The position numbers and the translations under genes were made by a program. From Anaerolineae bacterium (lineage in GTDB: Bacteria; Chloroflexota; Anaerolineae; Aggregatilineales; UBA2796): a stretch of 63,281 nt of DNA. This document shows, piece after piece, positions 1 through 9,600 of this stretch; the stretch's first letter is position 1, and every line of letters starts with the position of its first letter. Below the pieces are notes generated by a model. The model saw only the letters and a list, made by a program, of their open reading frames with translations. It was not told the origin of the DNA and did no database searches. The DNA lies in assembly GCA_019637615.1 (NCBI GenBank), contig JAHBVJ010000040.1, forward strand, positions 1 to 63,281, given 5' to 3'.

Positions 1-862
1 ATGGCTGGAGTGCCGCCTGTAACTCGTTAGGTGTAACTAACTTAGTCAGGTCGATCTTCATGTCAGCAGCAAGGATGTCAAGCGACGGCATTGGCGCACG
101 TTCACGCTTCAAAAAGCCGTACAGGGCAAGGAATTCCTTCTCATCCGGGGTCAGATCATTGAAGTGAAATACGCCAAGCGTATGGTTCGGAATATCTTTA
201 CCATCAGCGGCCATTTCCGCTTGCAGGGTCTTAAACAGTGGATCACGCACACTGTAGAAAGCTTCGTTTAGGCGGAGGTCAATCCAATCCAATTCGCGCT
301 GCAATGGGTCTTTCAGCCAGCCGCCTGCCTTGAGCTTCAGTTGTTCCAGATAGTATTTGCGATCCTTCAGCCGCTGTGTTTCAGTGTCATTGGCGTCGGC
401 TAGATCCTGCAAGATGATCCGCAGCAGAATTGCGCCGATCGGCCTATCATCCCATCCGCTACCGCCATCCGAACTGCCACCACTATCGGAACCTCCGCCA
501 CTGTCCGAGCCACCACCATCGGAGTGAAAGACATCATTGAAAATGCCTCGCGCCGTATTTACGAGGTCTCGGAGCGCCTTCGCGCCTTCGCCTACCAGCT
601 TGCCGCCATCTTCTAGGAGCGACTTCAGGAACTGAATGGCGCGGGGAATATCCGGCAGGCCGAAAACCGCTTCGTCGCTGGCTTCCGCTTGCGCTGGCGC
701 TATTCCGTTTCTCTCAGCCTCAATGGCAAACTTAGCCGCAGCATCGGCTACAGCGTTGCGCTGTGCTGCACTTAATGAGTATTGTTGGCTTTGGATTTGC
801 TCAAGCTGCCCAATGAGCTGTTCCATTTGCTTGCGGGCATCGGACGATTTTTGATCTTGCAT
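1..862 (-). CDS. Hypothetical protein, coiled-coil and Gly/Ser-rich, C-terminus cut by window edge
   Basis: The reading frame is open from the ATG at 862 down to base 1 with no stop, giving about 287 residues, so the C-terminus lies outside the window. A GAGGAG ribosome site sits about 8 bases upstream of the ATG. Residues 1-50 are polar and helical with many Gln and Ala (MQDQKSSDARKQMEQLIGQL at the start). A Gly/Ser/Asp-rich linker lies near residues 113-140, followed by a charged helical region. There is no signal peptide or membrane segment. It is the last visible gene of the minus-strand protease/hydrolase operon, 125 bases after the subtilisin-like gene. I do not recognise the family; an adaptor role in the same system is only a guess from position. 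Confidence 0.75.
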   Translation of the reverse strand, partial: MQDQKSSDARKQMEQLIGQLEQIQSQQYSLSAAQRNAVADAAAKFAIEAERNGIAPAQAEASDEAVFGLPDIPRAIQFLKSLLEDGGKLVGEGAKALRDLVNTARGIFNDVFHSDGGGSDSGGGSDSGGSSDGGSGWDDRPIGAILLRIILQDLADANDTETQRLKDRKYYLEQLKLKAGGWLKDPLQRELDWIDLRLNEAFYSVRDPLFKTLQAEMAADGKDIPNHTLGVFHFNDLTPDEKEFLALYGFLKRERAPMPSLDILAADMKIDLTKLVTPNELQAALQP

Positions 863-987
863 TTGGGACTCTCCTCAACATTTCACATATCTAAAGTGAT
901 TACGCCTGTAACTTCCCCGACCCATGCTGGTCGCGCGGATGGGTTGCCAGTTGACAACGTATTGAGCTGTGCATTATGGGTCTAGCT

Positions 988-2511
988 TCATACGTCCCTC
1001 CGTGCTCGCTGTGTATGCGCCCTGTCATCATCATCTTCGCTGTCTTCCATCGCACGATTACGGGCTATCTCCTCATCCAAGGCTTGGAGCGCGGCATAAG
1101 CGTCAACAATGCCAGCACCGTGCCCCATCCCCTTTGCCTCTGCGGAGTGCCAGCGTTGTGCCGAGCGAATGAGCACACGGCGTATCGTTGGACTATCTAG
1201 CGGATAGGCATGTCGCGCCGCATGACTGACCAGCAGCGCAGCTGTCGCCGTAACGAACGGCGCTGCAAAACTGGTGCCCGTCACCCGCTGATAGCCGTTC
1301 AATCCAGCGCTGAAAATCTCGACGCCGGGAGCACACAAGGCGACATGATCGCCGCGCGTGCTGAACGCAGTGGGGTGCCTCTTCTCATCTACCGCACCGA
1401 CAGCGATCACGCCGCTCAGGCACGCTGGCGAAAACCGCTCGATTCGTCCACTGTTACCGCTGGCGGCGATCATCACGCAGCCGCGTGCCAAGCCGTAGCG
1501 CACCACATCTTCATGCGGGAGTGGATCATTCGGGTCAAGCAGCGATTCGGGCGTCCCAAAGCTCATATTGATCACCTTGACGCCTAGATCGATGCACATC
1601 TTCATGCCCACGTCGATGTCGGCAATCGCCCCGATGCCCACCGGAACGTCCTTGCCGGGGAATACCGCTGCGCCTAGCACGCGCGCCGGAAAAATTCGAC
1701 AATCACCCGCTAATCCCGGTGGCCCATGTGTTCCGAGCGCCCCGATAATGCCCGCGCAAGCCGTCCCATGCCCGACCATATCTTCGGGATCGGTATCCAT
1801 GCGGCGGAAGTCGCCCAAGAGTTGAACCCCAGCGGACATGCTGGTCGTGCTTAACTGCACTGTGTCGATGCCTACCCGCAGCCGCTTCTCGATCTCCGGA
1901 TGGGTTTGCTTGACGCCTGTATCCGCCACGCCGACGATAATCGAAGGATCGCCCGCTTCGAAGGCTAACGCGGCTTTCAGCTTGACCATCTCCCGCGAAC
2001 GCCATGCTGCATCCAAGTTTTGTTCGCTAAATTGGCCGCTGTCCGCGCCGTCTCCGCTTTCAAACGGCAAGGTGGTCAGATAGTTGGGATAGGCTTGCTC
2101 CACGACCGCCAACTGGCGCAACGCGCTCACCAGATCGTCCACCGAGGCGTCTTTACTGGCTTCAAGGCGGAATGTCCGCGACATGCCTAACGCATGTTCA
2201 ACATCATCAAAGTGCTGATGGCGCTGTCCGGGCGTGTTCCGGTTCGCAGCCGCGCTGTAGAGGCGCATAACCTTGACATCATCGCTGAAATGATGCAGCA
2301 AGCGGTCAACCGAACCAACGCTGGTAGCGACCGCCGCTGGCACGACCTTTCGCCGCACATCGAGCAGGGCGGGGATGCGTTCGGGCGCTTCGCCCAAGGC
2401 CAGCTTGACGATCAGACTCCCCGGCGGGCTGTACAGATCGCTCGTCGTAGCCCACGGCGTATTCAAGTAACGATGCCCCGAACGGGGTGAGATTGGTTGT
2501 GGCACGGTCAT
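988..2511 (-). CDS. Subtilisin-like serine protease (peptidase S8)
   Basis: A 507-residue S8-family peptidase. The triad is visible: Asp197 in GVADTGV, His248 in GHGTACAG and Ser414 in GTSFAAP, with the oxyanion Asn353 in AASGNSG. Residues 30-150 before the catalytic domain resemble a propeptide-type region (GSLIVKLALGEAPERIPALL, later VVEQAYPNY), so processing is possible. The C-terminus is an acidic tail (EDSEDDDD). No N-terminal signal peptide is seen, which is unusual because most subtilases are exported. Its ATG overlaps the TGA of the upstream trypco2-like gene (ATGA at 2508-2511), implying translational coupling. The partner proteases and wall hydrolases in the operon suggest a role in a proteolytic cascade or in effector processing; the substrate is unknown. 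Confidence 0.93.
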   Translation of the reverse strand: MTVPQPISPRSGHRYLNTPWATTSDLYSPPGSLIVKLALGEAPERIPALLDVRRKVVPAAVATSVGSVDRLLHHFSDDVKVMRLYSAAANRNTPGQRHQHFDDVEHALGMSRTFRLEASKDASVDDLVSALRQLAVVEQAYPNYLTTLPFESGDGADSGQFSEQNLDAAWRSREMVKLKAALAFEAGDPSIIVGVADTGVKQTHPEIEKRLRVGIDTVQLSTTSMSAGVQLLGDFRRMDTDPEDMVGHGTACAGIIGALGTHGPPGLAGDCRIFPARVLGAAVFPGKDVPVGIGAIADIDVGMKMCIDLGVKVINMSFGTPESLLDPNDPLPHEDVVRYGLARGCVMIAASGNSGRIERFSPACLSGVIAVGAVDEKRHPTAFSTRGDHVALCAPGVEIFSAGLNGYQRVTGTSFAAPFVTATAALLVSHAARHAYPLDSPTIRRVLIRSAQRWHSAEAKGMGHGAGIVDAYAALQALDEEIARNRAMEDSEDDDDRAHTQRARRDV

Positions 2512-3413
2512 GCGTTCCCCTTGTCCCCGTTCTTACTTTTGAACCAGCGCGGCGCAGTGATTTGCGGCGACGGTGTACTGACAGCAGCTTGGGTGGTCTC
2601 AGCAGGCGCAAGGTCTACCTCGCTCATGTCCTCGCTTAGTTGCTCGTTCGCCATAGGAAGTGCTGCTGTGCTCAATGGGAATTCCGCCGTAACGCCCTGC
2701 GTCGTTTCAAGGATCAAACTGGTCTCGGTTGACAGTGCAAAAGCTTCACTGATACCCGTTTCCGGTGCGTGACCGGGCATAATCACCACTTCGCGATCGG
2801 TAGCGCTGACCACCTGCGCGGGCGTTTTGCCGATCCACACCTGCGGCGCGGTGGTGCCATCATGTGTCAGGCTAAAGCCGCGTACTCGCAGCGCACCATC
2901 AGCACCCGGCAGTACAGCATCGATGCGCGGCTGTGATGCGCGCTGCAAAGCCTGCCGCAGCCGCATGGCGGGAATTTGCGCCACTTGCTCGATGACGGTT
3001 TCGCCACCGACGCGTTGTAGTTCGCGCAGTTGTGATACGCTGTGGATGCCCGCCCATTCCAGACGGCGTTTGTCGTCTTCCTCAAGCGAATCACCGAGCA
3101 CCGTGTTGAGCGAGGGTTCATCCGGCTCCAATTGCAGCGTGTTCTCCTCGATCATCGGACGGGTGATCGTCGTCAGCGCCAGATGGATCACACTGGCTTC
3201 AGCATCACCGGGTCCAGCGGGTCGGATCAGCACGCGATTCTTAATCATGTTGACGTGAGCGCGCAGATCGATGGTAATGTCCTTGACCGCGAAGGTCAGC
3301 GGCAGCCCAACCCGTGCTTTGACTGCCATCATGACTTGAGCGCGGTCTAGCTGGCTGGTCAACGCCTGAATGAATTCCTCGATGGGCAGCCCATCTTCAT
3401 CGTAATTCGGCAT
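2508..3413 (-). CDS. Trypco2-like / HhH-like / TIG-like domain protein
   Basis: The 301-residue start at MPNYDEDGLP is preferred over an upstream in-frame start because AGAGGA lies just before this ATG and the ATG overlaps the preceding stop as TGATG (3411-3415). Residues 8-92 (IEEFIQALTSQLDRAQ, later FAVKDITIDL) look like the trypsin-co-occurring trypco2 type: a short helix followed by beta strands. Residues about 108-160 (RRLEWAGIHSVSQLREL) look like a helix-hairpin-helix segment. Residues about 163-235 (VRGFSLTHDGTTAPQVWIGK) look like an IPT/TIG immunoglobulin-like fold. The tail is low complexity. The assignments are by eye and family-level only. Position between a second trypco2-like gene and the subtilisin suggests an adaptor or regulator of the proteases. 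No catalytic motif or signal peptide is seen. Confidence 0.8.
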   Translation of the reverse strand: MPNYDEDGLPIEEFIQALTSQLDRAQVMMAVKARVGLPLTFAVKDITIDLRAHVNMIKNRVLIRPAGPGDAEASVIHLALTTITRPMIEENTLQLEPDEPSLNTVLGDSLEEDDKRRLEWAGIHSVSQLRELQRVGGETVIEQVAQIPAMRLRQALQRASQPRIDAVLPGADGALRVRGFSLTHDGTTAPQVWIGKTPAQVVSATDREVVIMPGHAPETGISEAFALSTETSLILETTQGVTAEFPLSTAALPMANEQLSEDMSEVDLAPAETTQAAVSTPSPQITAPRWFKSKNGDKGNA

Positions 3414-3748
3414 CACGTCCTCTTGCTTTCTCCGAGCGGTAAGGTTTCGCTGAGAATCAACCGCACCCGCATCCGTCCCGGTTCCAGCACAAACCCGCTC
3501 TGATAGCGCCAAGCGGGCAAATCCATAAACAAGCGGAAGCCCACGTCGGTTTTGCGAATGGTAATTTCAACCGGCACATCCAGCGTCACATCATCGATCA
3601 CCAATCCAACGTCAGATGCCGCTTGTGCATCCGCCAACGCGCGTACCTCCGCGCCGCTCACCCGATTGATGTCGTCCATCAAGCTGGTCAAGGTTTCCCA
3701 TAATTCGCGTCGTGGTGGCGTGCCGTGCGCTGGTTCACTCATGGTCAT
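3413..3748 (-). CDS. Small trypco2-like protein
   Basis: A 111-residue protein. The N-terminal helix (ELWETLTSLMDDINRVSGAE) and following strands (VGLVIDDVTLDVPVEITI, then TDVGFRLF) match the general layout of trypsin-co-occurring domain 2, known from comparative genomics to accompany trypsin-like proteases in bacterial conflict systems. I infer this from pattern, not a search. An AGGT ribosome site lies 6 bases before the ATG at 3748; a second in-frame ATG at 3742 is an alternative. It follows the 461-residue gene by 19 bases and its stop overlaps the next start as TGATG. It is cytoplasmic by sequence. It could alternatively be an unrelated small beta-rich protein. Confidence 0.8.
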   Translation of the reverse strand: MTMSEPAHGTPPRRELWETLTSLMDDINRVSGAEVRALADAQAASDVGLVIDDVTLDVPVEITIRKTDVGFRLFMDLPAWRYQSGFVLEPGRMRVRLILSETLPLGESKRT

Positions 3749-3767
3749 CGTTACCTGTTCTGTTCAC

Positions 3768-5153
3768 CTAGACCGTTGGCGCTGGCGTCGTGCCATTGGC
3801 TGGCGTCGTGGGTGTTGTCGATGCTGGAAGGCTTTGCCGTGCTTCCGGCGCTGCACCACCACTCGATCCGGTGCGCGCGTTACGCTGTAACAGCGTCATC
3901 TGGGCGGCGTCTGCGAAGCGCTCTAACGGCAGTGTTTCGCTCACAAAATTGATCTTCACTTCGCCAAATAATTCCGCTTTCAAATCGGTTTCGGCTTGCA
4001 CATTCACGCCCACGGTGGAGACCATCATGGACGCGTTGCTCTGGGTGCTGCTCCCACGCCCGCCCCAATTCGATCCACCCGACGGGTCTTGCGAAATCGC
4101 CAGATCGACGGCGGAACGATCACGCGCGGCGGCACGGAAGCGTACCCGCGCCGAGATCGAACCATCGCGAACGACGATGCGGTTCATGCCCATCAAGACC
4201 ATTGTCGCCAGCATTTGCAGGCGGTTTTCGCCCACGCGCTGACGTGCCATCGGTACCAGATCGCTCTCGATCAACTCCTCGGTGAGTTCTTGCCCTTCCA
4301 GCCCGTAATCGGCTAACCAGACGGGCGTACGCGGTTCATCAGCAGCGTCGGCGGTGTTCGGGCGCGGCACAACACGCGGCTGACCGCCTTCCCCGAATTG
4401 CAGCATGAGATCGCGCGGATACTGGTTGACGAGCCAATCCCGCACCTGATTCGGGCTGACGTTCTCGGTAGTGAATCGATCGACGTCTTTCGCCACCGCG
4501 CTGACCAACTCGGCAAACGATTCCGTCTGACGGATTGCTGCGTCCACCATCGCATCGAAGGTGCCGTGGATCAGCCCCGCTACGAATGCCGGAAAATCGA
4601 TCTCATCGCTCAAGGCTCCGGCACGCGAAGCCAACGTTTCGGTGGCTGGACGGCGTGGCGCGGGCGTTGAGGTGGTACCCTCTGTACCGCTGCCGTTCGC
4701 CGGAGCCGCATTCGTTTCCTCGGTGCTGGCAGGGGCAACCGAACCATCTTGGCGGAGCTGCGCACGGCGGCGAGCGAGATCGAGCGGCGTCGCCATGGAC
4801 AGCGCATATGGATCGACCTCCAGCGCGGTGCTTGTTGGCGGCGTGTCCTCTGCTGCTGGCTGAACTTTCACCGAATTGATCGATTTCGGCGCAGGCAGAT
4901 TCATCTTCCGCGCCCATGACGGACGCCCTGCCAGATCGGGCGTTGGCGGGAACGTCGCTGCCTGATCCGCAGATGCACCATCGATTTCCAGCGCGCGCTG
5001 AATCACGCCCAATTCGCGCAGTAACGTCGCCTGTTTCGCGGCAGGCAGATATTGAAAGGCCGGAGATTGGGGGAGCTGATTCACCGCTTGCTGTGTCAAG
5101 CGCCGCGCTGCCTGCACTTCCCCTGATACGTGCTTGTCACCGTTGCTAGTCAT
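3768..5153 (-). CDS. Unrecognised operon protein, 461 residues
   Basis: I do not recognise this family. The start at ATG 5153 is chosen over GTG 5156 because AGAGG lies 5 bases upstream. The layout is a short N-terminal helical region (residues 10-55), a Pro/Ala/Thr-rich linker to about 175, a compact, hydrophobic helical region about 180-260 (EIDFPAFVAGLIHGTFDAMV), a mixed region about 280-440 with beta-like runs (SMMVSTVGVNVQAETDLKA), and a low-complexity Pro/Thr/Gly tail. No membrane segment, signal peptide or catalytic motif is evident. It begins 11 bases after the stop of the lysozyme-like gene, so it belongs to the protease/hydrolase operon. A scaffold or structural role is possible but unsupported. 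Confidence 0.85.
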   Translation of the reverse strand: MTSNGDKHVSGEVQAARRLTQQAVNQLPQSPAFQYLPAAKQATLLRELGVIQRALEIDGASADQAATFPPTPDLAGRPSWARKMNLPAPKSINSVKVQPAAEDTPPTSTALEVDPYALSMATPLDLARRRAQLRQDGSVAPASTEETNAAPANGSGTEGTTSTPAPRRPATETLASRAGALSDEIDFPAFVAGLIHGTFDAMVDAAIRQTESFAELVSAVAKDVDRFTTENVSPNQVRDWLVNQYPRDLMLQFGEGGQPRVVPRPNTADAADEPRTPVWLADYGLEGQELTEELIESDLVPMARQRVGENRLQMLATMVLMGMNRIVVRDGSISARVRFRAAARDRSAVDLAISQDPSGGSNWGGRGSSTQSNASMMVSTVGVNVQAETDLKAELFGEVKINFVSETLPLERFADAAQMTLLQRNARTGSSGGAAPEARQSLPASTTPTTPANGTTPAPTV

Positions 5154-5164
5154 CACGGCCTCTG

Positions 5165-6616
5165 CTATTCGACCGAATAAATTACATCGTCAAAATGGGT
5201 GGAATGGCGCAGCCGCTCTAAGCGCGTCCGTGCGCTGTCTTCCGCAGCATTGACCAGCCGATCCATCATTTCGTTCATCATGGGCAGAGGGATCAGACCG
5301 CGCCGCCGCAACTCACCGACCAAGGCGGCGTGAGTTTCGCTGCCAAAGATGCCATCTTGCGGCGTCCATTCGGCAGCAGCTTGCAATTGCGCCACACTCT
5401 CGAAGCCGAGCAAGCGCATTGCCGTCGTACGCTGTAACCCCGTCCGCAACATGCCGACCGCGTTGACGACCCAGCGCAGCCCCGCCCCCAAGCCTTGAGT
5501 CACCACCCGATCCAGCGCCATCGCCAAGCCGCGATCCGTCATTAAGCCGAGTTCGTAGGCAGTTGGCAGCATCGGGCGAAAGAGGTGTTCAATTGCGTGT
5601 TCGTTCTGCGCGATCTGGAAGGATTGCACATCCGCCGCGCGCTTGAAACGCTCTATCCACAGGGCACTCCATAACGGTTGTCCCTCGACCGGACGCAACC
5701 GATCTGGTTCCGCCGCCGCGTTGGTGGTCGCCAATAGTGACTGCCACTCTGCGCCGAAAATCTCGCTGAAGGCAGCGGGATCGCGGCGCTGCATAATCTC
5801 TACCAAGTGACCGAGCTGCCCACTGGCCTGCGATGCTCTGACGATGCCCACCGCCAGCCCGAAATGGCGTTTCTGATAGGCAAGATGCCCAGGTGTGTTG
5901 AATTCCTCGTCCGCCGCTACGAACGCATAGGGCGCAGCGCCCGAGTCCACCGCGACCACCTCACGGATGATCTGGTAGATTTCCTGCACGTCCAGCGGTA
6001 CCTTGCCCGCCAATATTTCCGGTGCTTGCTCAGGGTCTTGAATCCCGCCCACCTGATCGCTGTAATCGTCCGCTTTCAGCCCCAACGTGCGATCCTCGGT
6101 CTCGGCTTTAACGGCGAGCACTGGCGGCGTAGGCGGAGCAGAGACAGGTTCGGTGATTGGTTCATCTGCTAGTGTGCGCGGACGTGCGCTTTCGATCCGT
6201 GCTGGTGTACGTTTAGCTAGTTCGGTGACGTACACCGCCGCGCTGGTATCGCTGTCTGCCCATACTTCAGCAGGATACTGTCCCGTCGCGGATTCTGGCT
6301 CCGGCGGCATTTCCTCGTCAGCTTCATCTGCGTTCATGGCATAGACGGCGGCACTGGTATCGCTATCTGCCCACACGTCAGCGGGATATTGCCCCGTCGC
6401 GGACTCCGGTTCCGGCGGCATCTCCTCATCAGTTTCATCTGCGTTCATGGCGTAGACCGCTGCGCTGGTGTCGCTATCCGCCCACACATCATCAGGATAC
6501 TGTCCCGTCGCGGACTCCGGTTCCGGCGTATCATCCGCCTCGTAATCGAACGCGCTGCTGCGCAGTAGTGGACGAGCAGGATGCTGAAGCGCTGCGCCCA
6601 GTTTTGATCGGGTCAT
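5165..6616 (-). CDS. Repeat-containing protein with lysozyme-like and peptidoglycan-binding-like regions
   Basis: A 483-residue protein starting at MTRSKLGAAL. AGGAGG lies just upstream of ATG 6616, between it and the previous stop, so the longer in-frame start at 6697 is rejected. Residues about 31-129 are 2.7 tandem copies of a 37-residue acidic unit (PEPESATGQYP, then VWADSDTSAAVYAMNADE). Residues about 209-398 (GHLAYQKRHFGLAVGIV, QASGQLGHLVEIMQRRDPAA, FQIAQNEHAIEHLF, ALDRVVTQGLGAGLRWVV) resemble lysozyme/chitosanase-fold domains found beside peptidoglycan-binding domains. Residues about 401-448 contain DGIFGSETHAALV, typical of PG_binding_1. A role in cutting or binding cell wall is therefore likely. 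No signal peptide is seen. It is the second gene of the operon, 14 bases after the trypsin/amidase gene. Confidence 0.85.
   Translation of the reverse strand: MTRSKLGAALQHPARPLLRSSAFDYEADDTPEPESATGQYPDDVWADSDTSAAVYAMNADETDEEMPPEPESATGQYPADVWADSDTSAAVYAMNADEADEEMPPEPESATGQYPAEVWADSDTSAAVYVTELAKRTPARIESARPRTLADEPITEPVSAPPTPPVLAVKAETEDRTLGLKADDYSDQVGGIQDPEQAPEILAGKVPLDVQEIYQIIREVVAVDSGAAPYAFVAADEEFNTPGHLAYQKRHFGLAVGIVRASQASGQLGHLVEIMQRRDPAAFSEIFGAEWQSLLATTNAAAEPDRLRPVEGQPLWSALWIERFKRAADVQSFQIAQNEHAIEHLFRPMLPTAYELGLMTDRGLAMALDRVVTQGLGAGLRWVVNAVGMLRTGLQRTTAMRLLGFESVAQLQAAAEWTPQDGIFGSETHAALVGELRRRGLIPLPMMNEMMDRLVNAAEDSARTRLERLRHSTHFDDVIYSVE
6230..6526 (-). repeat. Tandem 111-bp repeats in the lysozyme-like gene
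   Basis: About 2.7 in-frame copies of a 111-base unit encode the 37-residue acidic repeat. The encoded copies differ at only a few residues (DDV/ADV/AEV and ETD/EAD), which points to recent duplication or gene conversion. The third copy is truncated after the SAAVY stretch. Confidence 0.9.
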
Positions 6617-6630
6617 GTTCGTGCCTCCTG

Positions 6631-9600
6631 CTACGGGTTCAACGTCCACACAGTTACGCGGGTACGTGCTTTCTTTTGCGCGGGTAACCCATTCCAATAT
6701 TTCTGTGTTTGCCGAACGATCCGGTTATCCAACACGCCTGTTACATCGTCCCATCCACCGAAGTTCTGGTCGCACCAGTACAGGCGCGTATTGGGATTGC
6801 CAGTACCATTGAATTCCAGCGCAAGCATGACACTGTGATAACCATCCGTAAGCGACAGCCCAAATATATAGTTGCCGCTCACTGCGTTGGCTTCCGCTTG
6901 CGCCATGATCCACGCTTCTACGGACTCGCGCAGGGTGTCAGGACGCGCTACGCCGTACGTCAGCCGCCCATCCGCAGTATTGAACTCAAATACTGTGCCG
7001 CTGTCCGCGAAGCCATATTTTTGCAGCGCCTCCATCGTCCAATGCATCCTCGAACCCAAAGGCAGAGGTTTCCCGTCAGCATCATTCAGGGCGTTTCCAT
7101 ACAGCTTGCGCAGCCCAACGTTTGTAATCGTGATGCAATCGCTGCGATCACCCTCAGGTTTGGCCCCGTTGGTCTCAAACATCGTCCGCATGGCTTGGAT
7201 GCTGTCTGGCGGGAAGACTGTCGCTGCCATCGCACGTCCATATGTCGTGCGCTTGCCGTTTTGAGGACGCGCCGCGCCATTCCCGTTGCTCTTGCGGAGC
7301 GCCAACCCCTGTGACTGCGCAGTCTGTGCGTAATAATCGTTTTTCGTCAGGCATACCCCGTTTTGCACCATGTACATGTAATAGTTCCAGTCCCACACCG
7401 AATTCGGACACTTCTTATGATCGGTTTTGGAATCGGCTTCACTGTGTCCGAGGATGTGCTGACGATCCATCGGTATGCCATACTGATTGCACAGCCAGTT
7501 GACGAGTGCCGCCGAGGCGCAGTATTCTGCATCTGTCGGATACAACTTATCGGCTATCGCCACGTGTTCGATGCCGATACTGTTGCTATTGGCACTATTG
7601 GCATGATGAGCCGTGTCTTCTTCGCGCACCATCTGCACGATCTCACCATCCTGACCGACGATGTAATGCGCGCTCGTTTTCACGGTCTTTAGATTCCCGT
7701 TCTTATCTTTGATCTTGGGGTCGAGAAAATGGTTGACCGTGCTTTTCAAGGTCGGGCCTTCGGTGATGTGGATAACGATCTGCTCGATATTTTTGGTGCG
7801 TCCCGCTGTGTAATACTTAGCTTGCACGTATCTTGAGGCTTGCGGATACTGCGGGGATGCCGCCAGCGTCCGGCTCGCCACGCCGCTCATGCGTTTACCG
7901 CGATAGCTCTGCTCTGTGCTGTAATTCTCGCTACCTTCGCTGTCATCACTGATCACGGCGACCTCGCCAATGGCGTATTCGATGCCGATCTCATCAGGAT
8001 CATCCTGCGTGGTCTCATCGTCGGTCGCCGGTTGGACTGCTTCCTCCTCATACTCGTGCGCATAGCTGAGGCGTTTCCGGTTGCCGTTGGACGATTTACC
8101 GTTACCAGTCACACTGGTGGCACGGCTATAGGCGAAACTGGCAGCGGCGGTCGGGTTGTAAATCCATGCGATCTTCGACTCTGTCAGGCGGCAAGCGCGA
8201 TTCAGGTTTGGATGCCCCGACTCTTCGCCCGCGATGTGTACGCCGACGATGCGCAATTCGAGCACTGACTGCTGCCGTTCGTCATCCTCCCGCGCCCACA
8301 GTTGGTACACGGGCGACCCACTCGCGCCCGGTTCGGTTTGCAAGTTGTAGTAATACACTTCCCCGTTCGGGCTGATTTCACGGATGGAATCGCCGTCAAG
8401 ATGTTGGAGTGCGGGATCCACGTTCTTGGCGGAGTAACCGCACACAATGATCGGGCTTGGACGCGACTCATTCAATTCTTCGAGCACATCAAAGAAAGCA
8501 CCGTTAGGCGGTGCATTCGGTACGCTGACGACGGCGAGATCGTAATTGAACGATCCGTCATAACGAGGGTGGGTCGTCCAGCCCGACGTGATGGTGAAGG
8601 AGGGGGCGGCGGAACTGCTCCCATTCATGCCCGGTATCACGTCTACGGAGATGGCCTTCGCCCCCGTATCAGTGTCTAGGAAGTTATGCGCGCACGATAA
8701 CAGGCGATTCGGCCCGATGTAAAACCCTGTGCCCTCGTACACATATCCGTCATCGAATGTCATCCTCAGCTTGCAGATAGCAGAATGTGGGAAGATGGTC
8801 GTATCGGAGACACCAACACCCCATGTAATCAGCCGCTTCACGAAGTCAAATTGTGCTTGCAAGGCGTCGAGCATACCGGATGGCGTGTATTCCGGCGCGA
8901 CAATTTCCATCGGCTGGCTATAGCGCGTTCCATTCCCCGCCGGACGGCGTGTTGGCGAGACGGCGGCGCGATTCGGCTTCCCCAACGTTTCGAGCGCTAC
9001 GTCCTCAATGGCATCTGCCATCGCGACGGGCTGTTGCTCGGCACGCGTCCACAGCTTGGGATCATAGCCGTCATCGTAGGCGAGGTTGTAGGCCTGTTGT
9101 TCAGCGGCGGCTGGCGCGGCAGCTTGGCTATCGCTGGCACCGTTCGTCTGACCATTGGTGGTACCGTTGGTCGCGGGCGCTGCATTCTGAGCAGGTGGAG
9201 CCGGCAGCGCGGCGGCGGGTTGCATCTCTCCCGGTATTGGCGCATCCCCACCCCATTCCAACGATCCTTGTTCCGCCGCAACATACTGATTCGAATTACT
9301 CCCGGCACGTCGGGAGGCAAAGCCCATCAGTCCGCGATTCTCACCTGTAAATGATTGCGAAATGCGAACGTACGGCGCAACTTCCGGTGGCAAGCGCAGT
9401 ACCTCTGGATTGCGGAAATCGGGCTGACGATACACCGCCAGTGCGTAATATAAGCGCTCTTGTCCGGCAAAGCGCGACATCACTTGTGGCGGCAGCAGCA
9501 CAATGGTTTCGCCACGCTGCGCTGGCAGTGCGCCCAGTGCGCGGCTCGACCAAAAATTGGTGGCGCTGCGTTTCGTTCGGTCAGACCCGTATAACAGGTC

